Origin: Mycobacterium decipiens
Lineage (GTDB): Bacteria; Actinomycetota; Actinomycetes; Mycobacteriales; Mycobacteriaceae
Assembly (NCBI RefSeq): GCF_963853665.1
Contig: NZ_OY970459.1
Location: forward strand, 3,658,001 to 3,722,000
Direction: 5' to 3'
Length of the DNA: 64,000 bases
In this document: piece after piece, positions 49,329 through 58,319 of the stretch
How the letters are laid out: every line of letters starts with the position of its first letter
Numbering within the stretch: the stretch's first letter is position 1
Translations under genes and position numbers: made by a program
The notes under the pieces: model-generated
Database searches by the model: none
The model's input: the letters and a program-made list of their open reading frames with translations, nothing else
Told to the model about the DNA's origin: nothing

Positions 49329-50507
49329 ATGGATTTCGGGGCGTTACCGCCGGAGATCAACTCCGCGAGGATGTACACAGGTCCGGGTTCGGGCTCGATA
49401 CTGGTGGCCGCCGAGGTGTGGGACAGTGTGGCCGTTGACCTGTATTCGGCCGCGTCGGCGTTTCAGTCGGTGGTCTGGGGACTGACGGTGGGGCCGTGGA
49501 TAGGTTCGTCGTCGGGGTTGATGATGGCTGCGGCCTCGCCGTACGTGGCCTGGATGAGCGCCACCGCGGGTCAGGCCGAGCTGACCGCCAACCAGGCCAG
49601 GGTTGCGGCGACGGCCTTTGAGGTGGGGTTTGGGCTGACGGTACCGCCGCCGCTGGTCGCAGCGAACCGCACCCAGTTGATGATGCTGGTCGCGACCAAC
49701 ATCTTCGGGCAGAACACCCCGGCGATCGCGGTCACCGAGGCCGAATACGGGGAGATGTGGGCCCAGGACGCGGCCGCGATGTTTGGTTATGCGGCTGCGG
49801 CGGCCACGGCGACGGCGACGGTGACGCCGTTCCAGGAGGCCCCGGAGATGACCAGCGCGGGTGGGCTCGCCGAGCAGGCCGCCGTGGTCGAGGAGGCCAC
49901 CGACACCGCCGCGGCCAATCAGGTGATGAACAATGCGCCCCAGGCGCTGCAGCAGCTGGCCCAGCCCACCCAGGGCGGCGCGCCCTCGTCGAAGCTGGGT
50001 GAACTGTGGAAGGGCATCTCGCCGCACATGGGGCCGGTCGGCAGCATGGTGGGGATGGTCAGCAACCACGTGTCGATGGCCAACTCGGGGGTGTCGATGA
50101 CCAACACCGTGAGCTCGATGATGAAGGGGTTTGTTCCGGCGGCGGCTGCCGCGGCGGTGCAAACCGCGGCGGTGGAAGGCGGGGCGAGGGCGATGAGTTC
50201 GCTGGGCGCCGAGCTGGGTTCGTCGGGCCTGGGCGGTGGCGTGGCCGCGGGCATGGGTCGGGCGGCGTCGGTCGGCTCGTTGTCGGTGCCGCAGGCCTGG
50301 GCCGCGGCCAACCAGGCCGTTACACCGGCGGCGCGGGCGTTGCCGCTGGCCAGCCTGGCCAGCGCCGCCGAAACCGGACCCGGGCAGATGCTGGGCGGAC
50401 TGCCGGTTGGGCAGCTGGGCGCGCGCGCCGGCGGCGGTGGGCTCAGCAACGTGCTGCGGGTGCCACCACGCGCCTATGTGATGCCACGCATCCCGGCCGC
50501 CGGGTAA
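49329..50507 (+). CDS. PPE-family protein, SVP subgroup (PPE18/PPE19-like)
   Basis: A 392-residue PPE protein starting MDFGALPPEINSARMY. The helical PPE domain covers about 1-180, with the WxG-type turn region; GSLSVPQAW near 315-325 marks the SVP subgroup, and the C-terminus (PPRAYVMPRIPAAG) is almost that of PPE18. Secreted by ESX-5 type systems, normally with a PE partner, which is missing here. Its place next to Rv1362c- and Rv1360-like genes suggests the PPE19 (Rv1361c) counterpart. Confidence 0.92.
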   Translation: MDFGALPPEINSARMYTGPGSGSILVAAEVWDSVAVDLYSAASAFQSVVWGLTVGPWIGSSSGLMMAAASPYVAWMSATAGQAELTANQARVAATAFEVGFGLTVPPPLVAANRTQLMMLVATNIFGQNTPAIAVTEAEYGEMWAQDAAAMFGYAAAAATATATVTPFQEAPEMTSAGGLAEQAAVVEEATDTAAANQVMNNAPQALQQLAQPTQGGAPSSKLGELWKGISPHMGPVGSMVGMVSNHVSMANSGVSMTNTVSSMMKGFVPAAAAAAVQTAAVEGGARAMSSLGAELGSSGLGGGVAAGMGRAASVGSLSVPQAWAAANQAVTPAARALPLASLASAAETGPGQMLGGLPVGQLGARAGGGGLSNVLRVPPRAYVMPRIPAAG

Positions 50508-50592
50508 CACCCACCCAGGGATCCGACCCACAACGTCACCGGCCAGATGAATCAGCAAGCAACGTCGACACCGGGCGACTTACTCGTGCGGC

Positions 50593-51828
50593 TTAGGTCA
50601 GCGAGTAGCGAACCGGCAGGTGTTTGAGGCCGCCGACGAATGTCGTGGCGACGAATTGCGGATCACCAATCAGCTCAATGGATCTCAGCCGCAAAAGCAG
50701 CTCCGTGAAGAAGCTGCTGACTTCCATGCGGGCCAGTGCCGCGCCCATACAGAAGTGCACGCCATAGCCGAAGGCTAGATGCCTGTTGGGGTCGCGGCCG
50801 ACGTCGAAGCGGAACGGGTCGTCGAAGATGTCCTCGTCGCGATTGGCCGACACATAGGACAGCAGCACGGATTCACCTGCGGCGATGGGTATTCCGCGCA
50901 CCACGGTGTCCTTGGCGGCGGTGCGCATGAACTGCTTGACCGGGGTGACCCAGCGGATCATCTCTTCGGTCGCCAGCGGCATCAAGTCGAGTTTGTCGCG
51001 CAGTCGCGCAAGCTGGTCCGGGTTCTCGACAAGTGCGTGCAGGCCCCCGGAGATTGTGGCGCTGGTGGTGTCGTGACCCGCGGTGGCGACGATGAGGTAG
51101 TAGGAGACGGTTTCGATGTCCGTCAGAGGCGCGCCGTCGATGCGGGCGTTGGCGATCGCCGACGCGAGGTCTCCGGTTGGATGCACGCGGCGCGACGCGG
51201 TCACCCCGTTGAAATACTGGAACATGTCGAGCAGCGCGGGCACCTGATCTTCGCTCGTGGTGCCGCGTTTGAACTCGGTGTCGTCGCTGCCGAACAACTC
51301 CTGGGTCAGCTTGAGCATGCGAGGAAAGTCGGCCTCCGGCAGGCCCAGCAGCGACATGATGGCGTACAGCGGATAATTGACAGCGACCTGCTGAACAAAG
51401 TCGCATTGGGGACCCAAGTCCACCAACTTGTCGACGTAGGTCTTGGCCAATTTGTCGATGCGAACCTTCAACGCCCGCATCGCTTTAGGACGAAACCAAT
51501 CGGCTCCGATCGCGCGGACCACGCGGTGCTGCGGGTCGTCCAGATGGATCAGTGTGCGAACTCCCATCGCGGCCTGCATTTCGTCGCCTTCAGCGGTGGT
51601 AAGGACCGGGCGGGGCCAGTTGGTAAACAGCACGTTGTCGCGTTCGATGTCCATGACGTCGGCGTACTTGGTGATCGCCCAGAACGGGCGGTAATTCGGC
51701 ACCTCGACCCACGACACCGGAGCGCTGGCACGCAGATGCGTCAGGGCCGCGTGCAACCGAGGCTCGTCGGTATAGGCCAAAGGATCCGCCAACAGCCTGG
51801 CGGCCTCGTCCGTCGTCGGCGCGCTCAC
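50593..51828 (-). CDS. Cytochrome P450 (steroid/terpenoid CYP type)
   Basis: A 411-residue P450 with I-helix TAGHDTTSAT, K-helix TEEMIRW and heme loop AFGYGVHFCMGAALARME (Cys360). The sequence style is that of mycobacterial CYPs acting on sterol-like or terpenoid lipids. It overlaps the upstream LLM gene by 4 bases, so the two are coupled. In the M. tuberculosis order this P450 would be an extra gene between Rv1360 and PPE19. Confidence 0.92.
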   Translation of the reverse strand: MSAPTTDEAARLLADPLAYTDEPRLHAALTHLRASAPVSWVEVPNYRPFWAITKYADVMDIERDNVLFTNWPRPVLTTAEGDEMQAAMGVRTLIHLDDPQHRVVRAIGADWFRPKAMRALKVRIDKLAKTYVDKLVDLGPQCDFVQQVAVNYPLYAIMSLLGLPEADFPRMLKLTQELFGSDDTEFKRGTTSEDQVPALLDMFQYFNGVTASRRVHPTGDLASAIANARIDGAPLTDIETVSYYLIVATAGHDTTSATISGGLHALVENPDQLARLRDKLDLMPLATEEMIRWVTPVKQFMRTAAKDTVVRGIPIAAGESVLLSYVSANRDEDIFDDPFRFDVGRDPNRHLAFGYGVHFCMGAALARMEVSSFFTELLLRLRSIELIGDPQFVATTFVGGLKHLPVRYSLT

Positions 51829-52847
51829 CGGCGAAACTCCTTCAGCGCGGCGCTAATACAGTCCTGAGAGGTGGCCAGAAAGATCGGCAAGACACGGTCG
51901 ACCACCCCCACACACCGACTGCGCAGTGCGTCGGCGACCGTATCGATCGGGCCGACGATCGCGAAAGCACCCAGCATCTCGTCGTCGATGAGCTCACCCA
52001 TGGCGTCCCACTCCCCTCGCAGGGAGAGACGGCGCAGTTCGGTGTGCAGATCGCCCCAGCCATGAATCTCAAGAACCTGGCGGTAAGCAGGCGTGGAACC
52101 GTAGAAGGCGATCCGCTTGCGGGTGGCGGTGCTGGTGGCCACCAGCTCGGCGTCGTTCGCGCCGGTGGCCACCATCACCTCGCACGACACCTCGAAGTCA
52201 CTGCGATCGCGACCCGATCGCGCCAGACCACCTAGCAGCGCCGGCATTGTTACCTCAGTGAGATACCGCTTCGAGACCATCGGGTGACCGAGGTGGCCAT
52301 CGGCGACCTCGCCACACATCTCGGTCATCGCCGCACCGACGGCGGCGATGAAGACTTTCGGAGCCGGATAGGGCTGCGACTCGGGCGTGAACATCGGGGT
52401 CATGATCTTGTGCGTGTAGAACTCCCCCTCGAAGCCAAGCTTGGTCCCGTCCCGCCAGGCCGACCAGATCGCGTGCAGCGCGGCGACGAATTCACGCATG
52501 CGAGGCACCGGATGGCTCCAGGGCATGCTGAATCGTTTCTCGATATGCGGCCGGATCTGGGTTCCCAGACCGAGGATGAACCGTCCCTGCGAGTACGTCT
52601 GTAGGTCCCAGCCCAGATTGGCTACGGTCATCGGGTTGCGCGCGAACGCCACCGCGATGTTGGTGCCGAGCTCTAGTCGCGACGTGTGCTCGGCGGCCAG
52701 CAGCAGCGGAAGAAAGGGGTCGTGGCTGGTTTCGGCTGTCCAGCCTCCGTCGTAACCTTTGCGCTGAAGTGCGACAGCCGCGTCGGCCGCGCGGGCAAGC
52801 TGGTTGGGGATGCTCCCGTCGATCTTGAGGCGGGGGGCACTACCCAT
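51825..52847 (-). CDS. LLM-class F420-dependent oxidoreductase (Rv1360-like)
   Basis: A 340-residue LLM enzyme: GGWTAETSHDPFLPLLLAAEHT, LGTNIAVAFARNPMTVANLGWDLQ, GRFILGLGTQIRPHIEKRFSMPW, and APKVFIAAVG. The length equals Rv1360 as I recall it and the neighbourhood agrees. Redox role with F420 on an unknown lipid or xenobiotic; it is co-translated with the P450. Confidence 0.87.
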   Translation of the reverse strand: MGSAPRLKIDGSIPNQLARAADAAVALQRKGYDGGWTAETSHDPFLPLLLAAEHTSRLELGTNIAVAFARNPMTVANLGWDLQTYSQGRFILGLGTQIRPHIEKRFSMPWSHPVPRMREFVAALHAIWSAWRDGTKLGFEGEFYTHKIMTPMFTPESQPYPAPKVFIAAVGAAMTEMCGEVADGHLGHPMVSKRYLTEVTMPALLGGLARSGRDRSDFEVSCEVMVATGANDAELVATSTATRKRIAFYGSTPAYRQVLEIHGWGDLHTELRRLSLRGEWDAMGELIDDEMLGAFAIVGPIDTVADALRSRCVGVVDRVLPIFLATSQDCISAALKEFRR

Positions 52848-52891
52848 GCGGGTGACTTTACAGTAAGCAATCCAGTATGTAGGACGGACGC

Positions 52892-54388
52892 ATGACGAAT
52901 GCCGAGGATTGGAAGGAGACGCTCGAGGATCTCGATCGTCGCCGTCAGCACGCGTGGGAGATGGGTGGGCCGGAGCGGCTTGACAAGCACCGCGGCACGG
53001 GCAAGCTGGACGCCCGCGCGCGGGTCGAGCGCCTGCTCGACCCGGGAACGTTCCGCGAACTCGGCACGCTCGTCGGCGGTGAGATCGCGGCCGACGCGAT
53101 CGTCACCGGCTCCGGCATGATCAACGCAGTGCCGGTCATGGTGGGCGCCGAGGACTTTACGACGATGGCCGGAACCATTGCACCGGGCAGCAATTCCAAG
53201 CGCTACCGCATTGCCGAGCTGGCGGTGCGCGACAAGATCCCCCTGGTGATGCTGCTCGAAGGTGCCGGATTTCGGCCCACCGGTGTGCATTACGGTCGGA
53301 CTCCGACCGACCTGCTCGCCCAGGCGCGGTGTTCGGGCCGGGTTCCGACGGTCACCGCGGTGCTCGGCCCCTCGGCCGGACACGGCGCGCTCGTCGCCCC
53401 GGTCTGCGATTTCACCATCATGAGCCGCCACGGAGCGATCTTTACCGCCGGGCCGCCAGTGGTCAAAGAGTCTACGGGAGAAGATATTTCGAAGGAGGAA
53501 CTGGGCGGACCGGACGTCGCCGTTGCCAGTGGGGTCATCCACAACGTCGCCGACGACGACGCGGCGGTCCTGGATGCAATCCGCCGCTACCTGTCGCATT
53601 TTCCGCCGAGCGCGTGGTCGTACCCGCCGTCGCTTCCGGCCTCGGAAACAACAATGCGGCGACCCACGCCGGAGCTGCTGGATATCGTCTCCCGAGACAA
53701 TCGCCGCAGCTACGACGTGCGCGCGGTGCTCGACGTCGTCTTGGACCGTCCCGATTGGTTCGAGGTTCAGCCGGGGTTCGGCAAGGCGATCATCTGCGCC
53801 CTGGCGCACCTCGGGGGGCATCCGGTCGCGGTCGTCGCCAACCAACCGCAGGTGCTGGCCGGGTCCATCGACGCCGATGCCGCCGACAAGGCAGCGCACT
53901 TCATCATGGTGGCCGATTCCTTCCACCTTCCGATCGTCTTCCTGGCCGACAACCCCGGCATGTTGCCGGGCGGTCGGTCCGAGCGCGAGGGAGTGTTGCG
54001 GAGCGGCGCGCGGATGTTCGCCGCCCAAACGGCGGCCACCACGTTGAAGCTGCACGTGACGCTGCGCAAGGCCTATGGGTTCGGCTCCATGGTGATGTCG
54101 TTGATCAGCTTCGACGACCAGGTGGCCACGTTCGCCTATCCGGGCGCCACGATGGGCGCGATGGGCGCCGCGGCACTCAGCCGGGCATCGAACGCCGACG
54201 AGGACCTCTCGGCCAAGCTGCGCGGCGCCGAGCTACAAGCGTCGTACCGCTCGGCCGAGCACATGGGCTTCGACGAGCTCATCGATCCCCGCGAGACGCG
54301 TGATGCGCTGCTCGCCGCCCTGCAGCGCGGCATCTACAGCCGGCAGGCGGCCGCGGAACCGGTGACGCGCACGCTGATCATGCCGTGA
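52892..54388 (+). CDS. Acyl-CoA carboxylase carboxyltransferase subunit (AccD family)
   Basis: A 498-residue carboxyltransferase with the two crotonase-like halves: LLEGAGFRPTG and GPSAGHGALVAPVCDF in the N-half, FLADNPGMLPGGRSE and KAYGFGSMVMS in the C-half. It transfers CO2 from biotin to an acyl-CoA. No biotin carboxylase/BCCP (AccA) gene is in the window, so it must pair with one elsewhere. Set among lipid-catabolic genes, it may carboxylate a branched or unsaturated intermediate. Confidence 0.9.
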   Translation: MTNAEDWKETLEDLDRRRQHAWEMGGPERLDKHRGTGKLDARARVERLLDPGTFRELGTLVGGEIAADAIVTGSGMINAVPVMVGAEDFTTMAGTIAPGSNSKRYRIAELAVRDKIPLVMLLEGAGFRPTGVHYGRTPTDLLAQARCSGRVPTVTAVLGPSAGHGALVAPVCDFTIMSRHGAIFTAGPPVVKESTGEDISKEELGGPDVAVASGVIHNVADDDAAVLDAIRRYLSHFPPSAWSYPPSLPASETTMRRPTPELLDIVSRDNRRSYDVRAVLDVVLDRPDWFEVQPGFGKAIICALAHLGGHPVAVVANQPQVLAGSIDADAADKAAHFIMVADSFHLPIVFLADNPGMLPGGRSEREGVLRSGARMFAAQTAATTLKLHVTLRKAYGFGSMVMSLISFDDQVATFAYPGATMGAMGAAALSRASNADEDLSAKLRGAELQASYRSAEHMGFDELIDPRETRDALLAALQRGIYSRQAAAEPVTRTLIMP

Positions 54389-55240
54389 GGGATGGTGCGC
54401 AGGTAACCACCACGTGTCGACTTGTGCACGTCATCTGTCCAGCCGCCTCAGCTACTAGAAGCGCCGGCTCGATAAGCCGCAACTGCTCGAGAAGATGATC
54501 GTCTACGGTGGCCAAGCACGACCAAAGCTGTCCGGGTCTCGGCCGGCCTTCTCCGCGGCCGTTTGACGGCTGTGCCGCAGCGCTGCAACGTTTCCGGGGT
54601 GAAGTAGGTGTGCAGGACGACGTCATCGAACACACGACCTCCGAGCGCGAGCGTGTTGGGACCAAATGCCACCAGTGCCAGACGAATGTCTTCGTCGAAG
54701 TCCCGATCGAGAAACAACACCGGGTACTTGCCCATCGGACCGTCGCGGTTGAAGATCACCTCGCCGTGCCACAGCCGGCGCATGACCTGGGCCCAATCCT
54801 GCATCTGCGCGGTTGTTACCGTCGGTACGCCGAACGCTGGGTAGATCGCGGCGATGCCGCGGCCGATCCCCAACAGCCGATGCATGGTGGTCGCCCAAGA
54901 CGCGGTGATCAGGAGGTGGCGGGTGTTGTGATTGGTTGCTGCGGTCGCGATCTGCATCCGGGTGGTCACCGCGCACGCGGCTCCGACAAGCGACGACGCT
55001 TCCTTGACGTTCCAACGCTCGGAAATGAATGCGGTTCCGAAGCCCAACTCCTCCCCGCGACGCGCTTCATCCATCAAGGTCGCCGGTCGGGCTCCCCCGG
55101 CACCGGCCAGCAGGTAGTACAAGCTCGTCCGCGAGGCGACGATCTCAGTCGTTCGACGAGCGTGAAACCGTTGCGACGACACACCGATCACCATCGCGGC
55201 GAATTCACGTTCGGCGCGAGGATCGATGTACCAACTACAC
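54380..55240 (-). pseudogene. Frameshifted LLM-class oxidoreductase
   Basis: The main frame encodes an LLM enzyme through LMDEARRGEELGFGTAFISER, ATNHNTRHLLITASWATTMH and VVLHTYFTPETLQRC, then turns into Arg/Ser-rich sequence near 54565. The expected continuation (GRPRPGQLWSCLATVDDHLLEQLRLIE) is readable in another frame down to about 54470 and then decays. The N-terminus also lacks a clean start and overlaps the dehydrogenase upstream. Probably inactive. Confidence 0.7.
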
Positions 55241-56416
55241 CGGCGGTGAGTAATTGGGTTTACCCAGCCCAAGCAGGTACTGGCCGATCATGTTGCGGAA
55301 CACCTCCAGCGTGCCACCGTAGATTCCCACCAGCGGGGCGAACCGGTAGACGTATTCGGCGCCGCCGTCATCGACGGCCCCGTCGGCGCCAAGCGGCAGC
55401 GCCGACGCGGCACCGAGTATGTTCATCAGGTCCGGGGAGATGTCTCGCATCGTCTGCGCGATGGCCACCCGGCCGAAGATGTTCGGCGCACTCAGCGCCG
55501 CCTCCATCCGAGCGACGCTGCGGCCCAATCGATATGCGACCGATTGATCGTCGACAAGCCGCCGCCCGGTGGGATCCGGCCGTGTCACGCACGCTGCGGC
55601 CCTGTCGAGGGCCTCGGACATGGCCCCGGCTTGGTGCATCATTATCGAGGTATCCTGCAAGCCGTCGGCAGCCGCCGCGACCGCGCCGTGTTCGACGTTG
55701 AGTGGTTCGCGCAGGACCGTCCAGCCGCCGTTCACGTCGCCCAGCCGATACCTGTCATCAACGTGGACGTCGTTGTAATAGACAATGTTGGTCCGGTCGC
55801 CGTCCACGGTACGGATACCTTGGATTTCGATGCCCGGCGAGTCCAGCCGAACCAGGAACATGGTCAGGCTATTGTGCTTTGGCGCATCCGGGTCGGTATT
55901 GGTGATGAGGAATACGTACTGGCAGTGGTGCGCGCCGGTGGTGAACATCTTTGCGCCGTTGATCAGCCAGCCGTCACCGTCACGCGCCGCACGGGTCTTA
56001 CAGGTGGCCGCATCGGAGCCGCCTTCGGGCTCGGTGTAGCCGAGGCAGAGCCGCACCTGGCCACTAGACACCTTGGGCAACACCTCCTCCTTGAGCGCCG
56101 GTGAGCCGAACTTCGCCACCGAGCGCGCCACCATCACCGTCGTCCCCCAGGTCACCCATGGCACGTGAGCCCGCCGCTTTTCCAGCTCCCAGATGCGCCG
56201 CCGCACCCGGTTGAAGCCGCCTTCTGATGCCGGCTTCCACTCCGCGGCCAAGTACCCTGCGGCACCGAATGCCAGGTGCACACCCTCGTCGAAATTGTCA
56301 CCCGTCTCGCGGTCTCGTCGCCTGACGTCCTCGGTCACGTGTATGGCCAAAAATCTGCGCGCCTCGTCACGGAAGGCCTGTTCCGCATCGGACAATTCGA
56401 CCCGGGAGAAGTCCAT
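55235..56416 (-). CDS. Acyl-CoA dehydrogenase, GGTLEVFR-type subunit
   Basis: A 393-residue acyl-CoA dehydrogenase: GYTEPEGGSDAATCKTRAA, KMFTTGAHHCQYVFL, and C-terminal YGGTLEVFRNMIGQYLLGLG. AGGAG precedes ATG 56416. It lacks RxxFGxPI; the upstream gene is its short partner. Near the end of the minus-strand operon that begins with the enoyl-CoA hydratase. Confidence 0.88.
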   Translation of the reverse strand: MDFSRVELSDAEQAFRDEARRFLAIHVTEDVRRRDRETGDNFDEGVHLAFGAAGYLAAEWKPASEGGFNRVRRRIWELEKRRAHVPWVTWGTTVMVARSVAKFGSPALKEEVLPKVSSGQVRLCLGYTEPEGGSDAATCKTRAARDGDGWLINGAKMFTTGAHHCQYVFLITNTDPDAPKHNSLTMFLVRLDSPGIEIQGIRTVDGDRTNIVYYNDVHVDDRYRLGDVNGGWTVLREPLNVEHGAVAAAADGLQDTSIMMHQAGAMSEALDRAAACVTRPDPTGRRLVDDQSVAYRLGRSVARMEAALSAPNIFGRVAIAQTMRDISPDLMNILGAASALPLGADGAVDDGGAEYVYRFAPLVGIYGGTLEVFRNMIGQYLLGLGKPNYSPPV

Positions 56417-56430
56417 CGCCTCGCTCCTGT

Positions 56431-57486
56431 CTAACGCCGTAGCGCACGCTCGCGCGCGGTCACGATCTGCGCGACCCGCTGCGTCGCGGTGCCGGGATCG
56501 CCACCCGCCAGTGGCCATCCCCTGGCCCGTACCAGATACGCGGTCGCGGCAGCCTCCGCCGAAACTCCAAGACCGCCTTGGATGTGGACCGCCATCGTCG
56601 CGGCGTTGGCGGCCTCCTCGGCCATGAACACGAACGCCGACGGCGCCAACTCGGGGCGCTCGTCGGGTTCATTGTCCAGGAACCAGGCCGCGCGTCGGAC
56701 GAGGTTGCGCCCGGCCTGCACTGTGATGGCCATATTGGCCAGCGGATGCGAAATGCCCTGCAACGTCGCGATTGGTACCCCAAGGGTGTAGCGAGTCTTG
56801 GCGAACTCCGCCGCGATGGTCATCGCCTCCTCGACCAGACCCACTAGGGCCGCGGCGGTCAGCAGTCGCCACTCATCCAGTGCTCTTTGGTACTTGGCTA
56901 ACGCTTCGGGACCGCGAGCAACGATCGTTCGAGTGTCAGCGGTGGCCGGGTCCACCCAGGCCATCGGTAGGCGCCCGATGTTCTCGACCTTCGCCGGCCG
57001 GGTGGCGAAGGCCAGACGCACGATCAGGTCGCCGTCCGGGACGACGACGTGGTCGGCGATCGACCCGGTCGGAATCAACCGGGGACCCTGCCCGAAGTCG
57101 ATCCGGGCGTCGAGTGCCCCGAGCTGTTCTCCGCTGACCACCCCGGCTGGGTCGCCGGGCAAACCGCCCAAGTGGGCCAGCAGTCGCGCCGCACAGATGT
57201 GGTCAATCCAGGGAACCGGGGCCAGCGACCGGCCGATCTCCTCGGCCACCAGGGTGAGGTCGACCAGCGTCGCCCCATCACCGCCGCACGACTCGGGCAA
57301 CGCCATCGTCGTCGCGCCCATCGCGCACATCCGCTCCCAGAGGTTCTTATCGAACCCGGACGGTTCTGCGGCGCGGACCATTTCGATCGGGCAATGCGTC
57401 TTGAAGAATTTCCGGTACGCGTCCTGCAGGGCGAGGTGGTCGTCGGACAGGCTGTAGTCCAGCCTGCGCAGCTCGAAGCGGTCCAT
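56431..57486 (-). CDS. Acyl-CoA dehydrogenase, short partner subunit
   Basis: A 351-residue acyl-CoA dehydrogenase carrying a degenerate RYTLGVPIATLQGISHPLANM in place of RxxFGxPIxxFQ and the HIQGGLGVSAEA region, without GGTxE. Partner of the 55235 gene, fourth heteromeric pair in this window. ATG 57486 starts two bases after the previous stop; the longer frame lies antisense to nothing useful and overlaps the amidohydrolase. Confidence 0.85.
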   Translation of the reverse strand: MDRFELRRLDYSLSDDHLALQDAYRKFFKTHCPIEMVRAAEPSGFDKNLWERMCAMGATTMALPESCGGDGATLVDLTLVAEEIGRSLAPVPWIDHICAARLLAHLGGLPGDPAGVVSGEQLGALDARIDFGQGPRLIPTGSIADHVVVPDGDLIVRLAFATRPAKVENIGRLPMAWVDPATADTRTIVARGPEALAKYQRALDEWRLLTAAALVGLVEEAMTIAAEFAKTRYTLGVPIATLQGISHPLANMAITVQAGRNLVRRAAWFLDNEPDERPELAPSAFVFMAEEAANAATMAVHIQGGLGVSAEAAATAYLVRARGWPLAGGDPGTATQRVAQIVTARERALRR

Positions 57487-57488
57487 CG

Positions 57489-58319
57489 TCAGCGCTCCTG
57501 CCCGAAGAAGAATTCCTGCGCGTTGCCGTAGAGGTAGTTGTCCAGCACCGCGGGGGGCAGATCCAGAGAGCGGGCTTCTGGTACCACGCGACGCATGGGC
57601 AACACCGGCCAGTCCGACGCGAAGATCACTTTGTCCGCACCCCGCGTACGCAGGTAGTGCAGCAGGCTTTCGGGCAGCCGCTTGGGCGACCATGCCGAGG
57701 TCATCAGCCTCAGATTGGCGTACTTGAGCATCAGTCGAATCGCGACGTCCCACCAAGGATCGGCTCCGTGGATCATGCACAACCGCAGTTCGGGGAAGTG
57801 CACGCACACCCGGTCGAGATGCATGGGATGCTGCACCTCGCCCGGGATCGGCGGCCCGGGGATACCGGTGTTGATGCACAGCGGAAGGTCCAGTTCCGCG
57901 CACTTGGCGTAGAGCGGGTAGTAGACGGCGTCACTGGGCGGGTACCGCCCATCGCCCCAGAAGCTCGGTCCTACAACGGCGTATGCGACCGGCAGTTCGC
58001 TCACGATCGCGGTCAGTTCACGCAATGGGTGCACCGGGCGCAGCAGGTCAACCCCACCCATGCCAAGTGCGAACCGATCCGGCTTGGCTTCGACGAACTT
58101 GCGCGCGGTGGTGGACGGGTTGACCAGCGAGTCCATCAGGATCGCCTTCTGCACGCCCTGTTCGTCCATCTCGCCGAGCAACTCGGCCAGATCGACCGGA
58201 TCGAACATCGACCGCGGGCCGTTGAAGTAGTCATCACGGACCTTGAGCATCCACGATGGTTGGGCGCCGGCTTCCCCGAAGTGCACGTTCACCAGGCAGT
58301 CAATTGCTCTATGTGTCAC
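57489..58319 (-). CDS. Amidohydrolase-2 family protein, short form
   Basis: A 276-residue amidohydrolase with AIDCLVNVHFGE at the N-terminus, HGADPWW mid-late and FASDWPVLP near the C-terminus, the metal-site segments of the ACMSD-like family. Starts at GTG 58319 overlapping the previous stop (GTGA). A decarboxylase or hydrolase on a catabolic intermediate is likely. Confidence 0.85.
   Translation of the reverse strand: MTHRAIDCLVNVHFGEAGAQPSWMLKVRDDYFNGPRSMFDPVDLAELLGEMDEQGVQKAILMDSLVNPSTTARKFVEAKPDRFALGMGGVDLLRPVHPLRELTAIVSELPVAYAVVGPSFWGDGRYPPSDAVYYPLYAKCAELDLPLCINTGIPGPPIPGEVQHPMHLDRVCVHFPELRLCMIHGADPWWDVAIRLMLKYANLRLMTSAWSPKRLPESLLHYLRTRGADKVIFASDWPVLPMRRVVPEARSLDLPPAVLDNYLYGNAQEFFFGQER

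Noticed and set aside
49344..50558. 404-codon ORF antisense to the PPE gene
   Set aside because: Typical long shadow frame in GC-rich PPE sequence; composition is His/Arg-rich with no domain.
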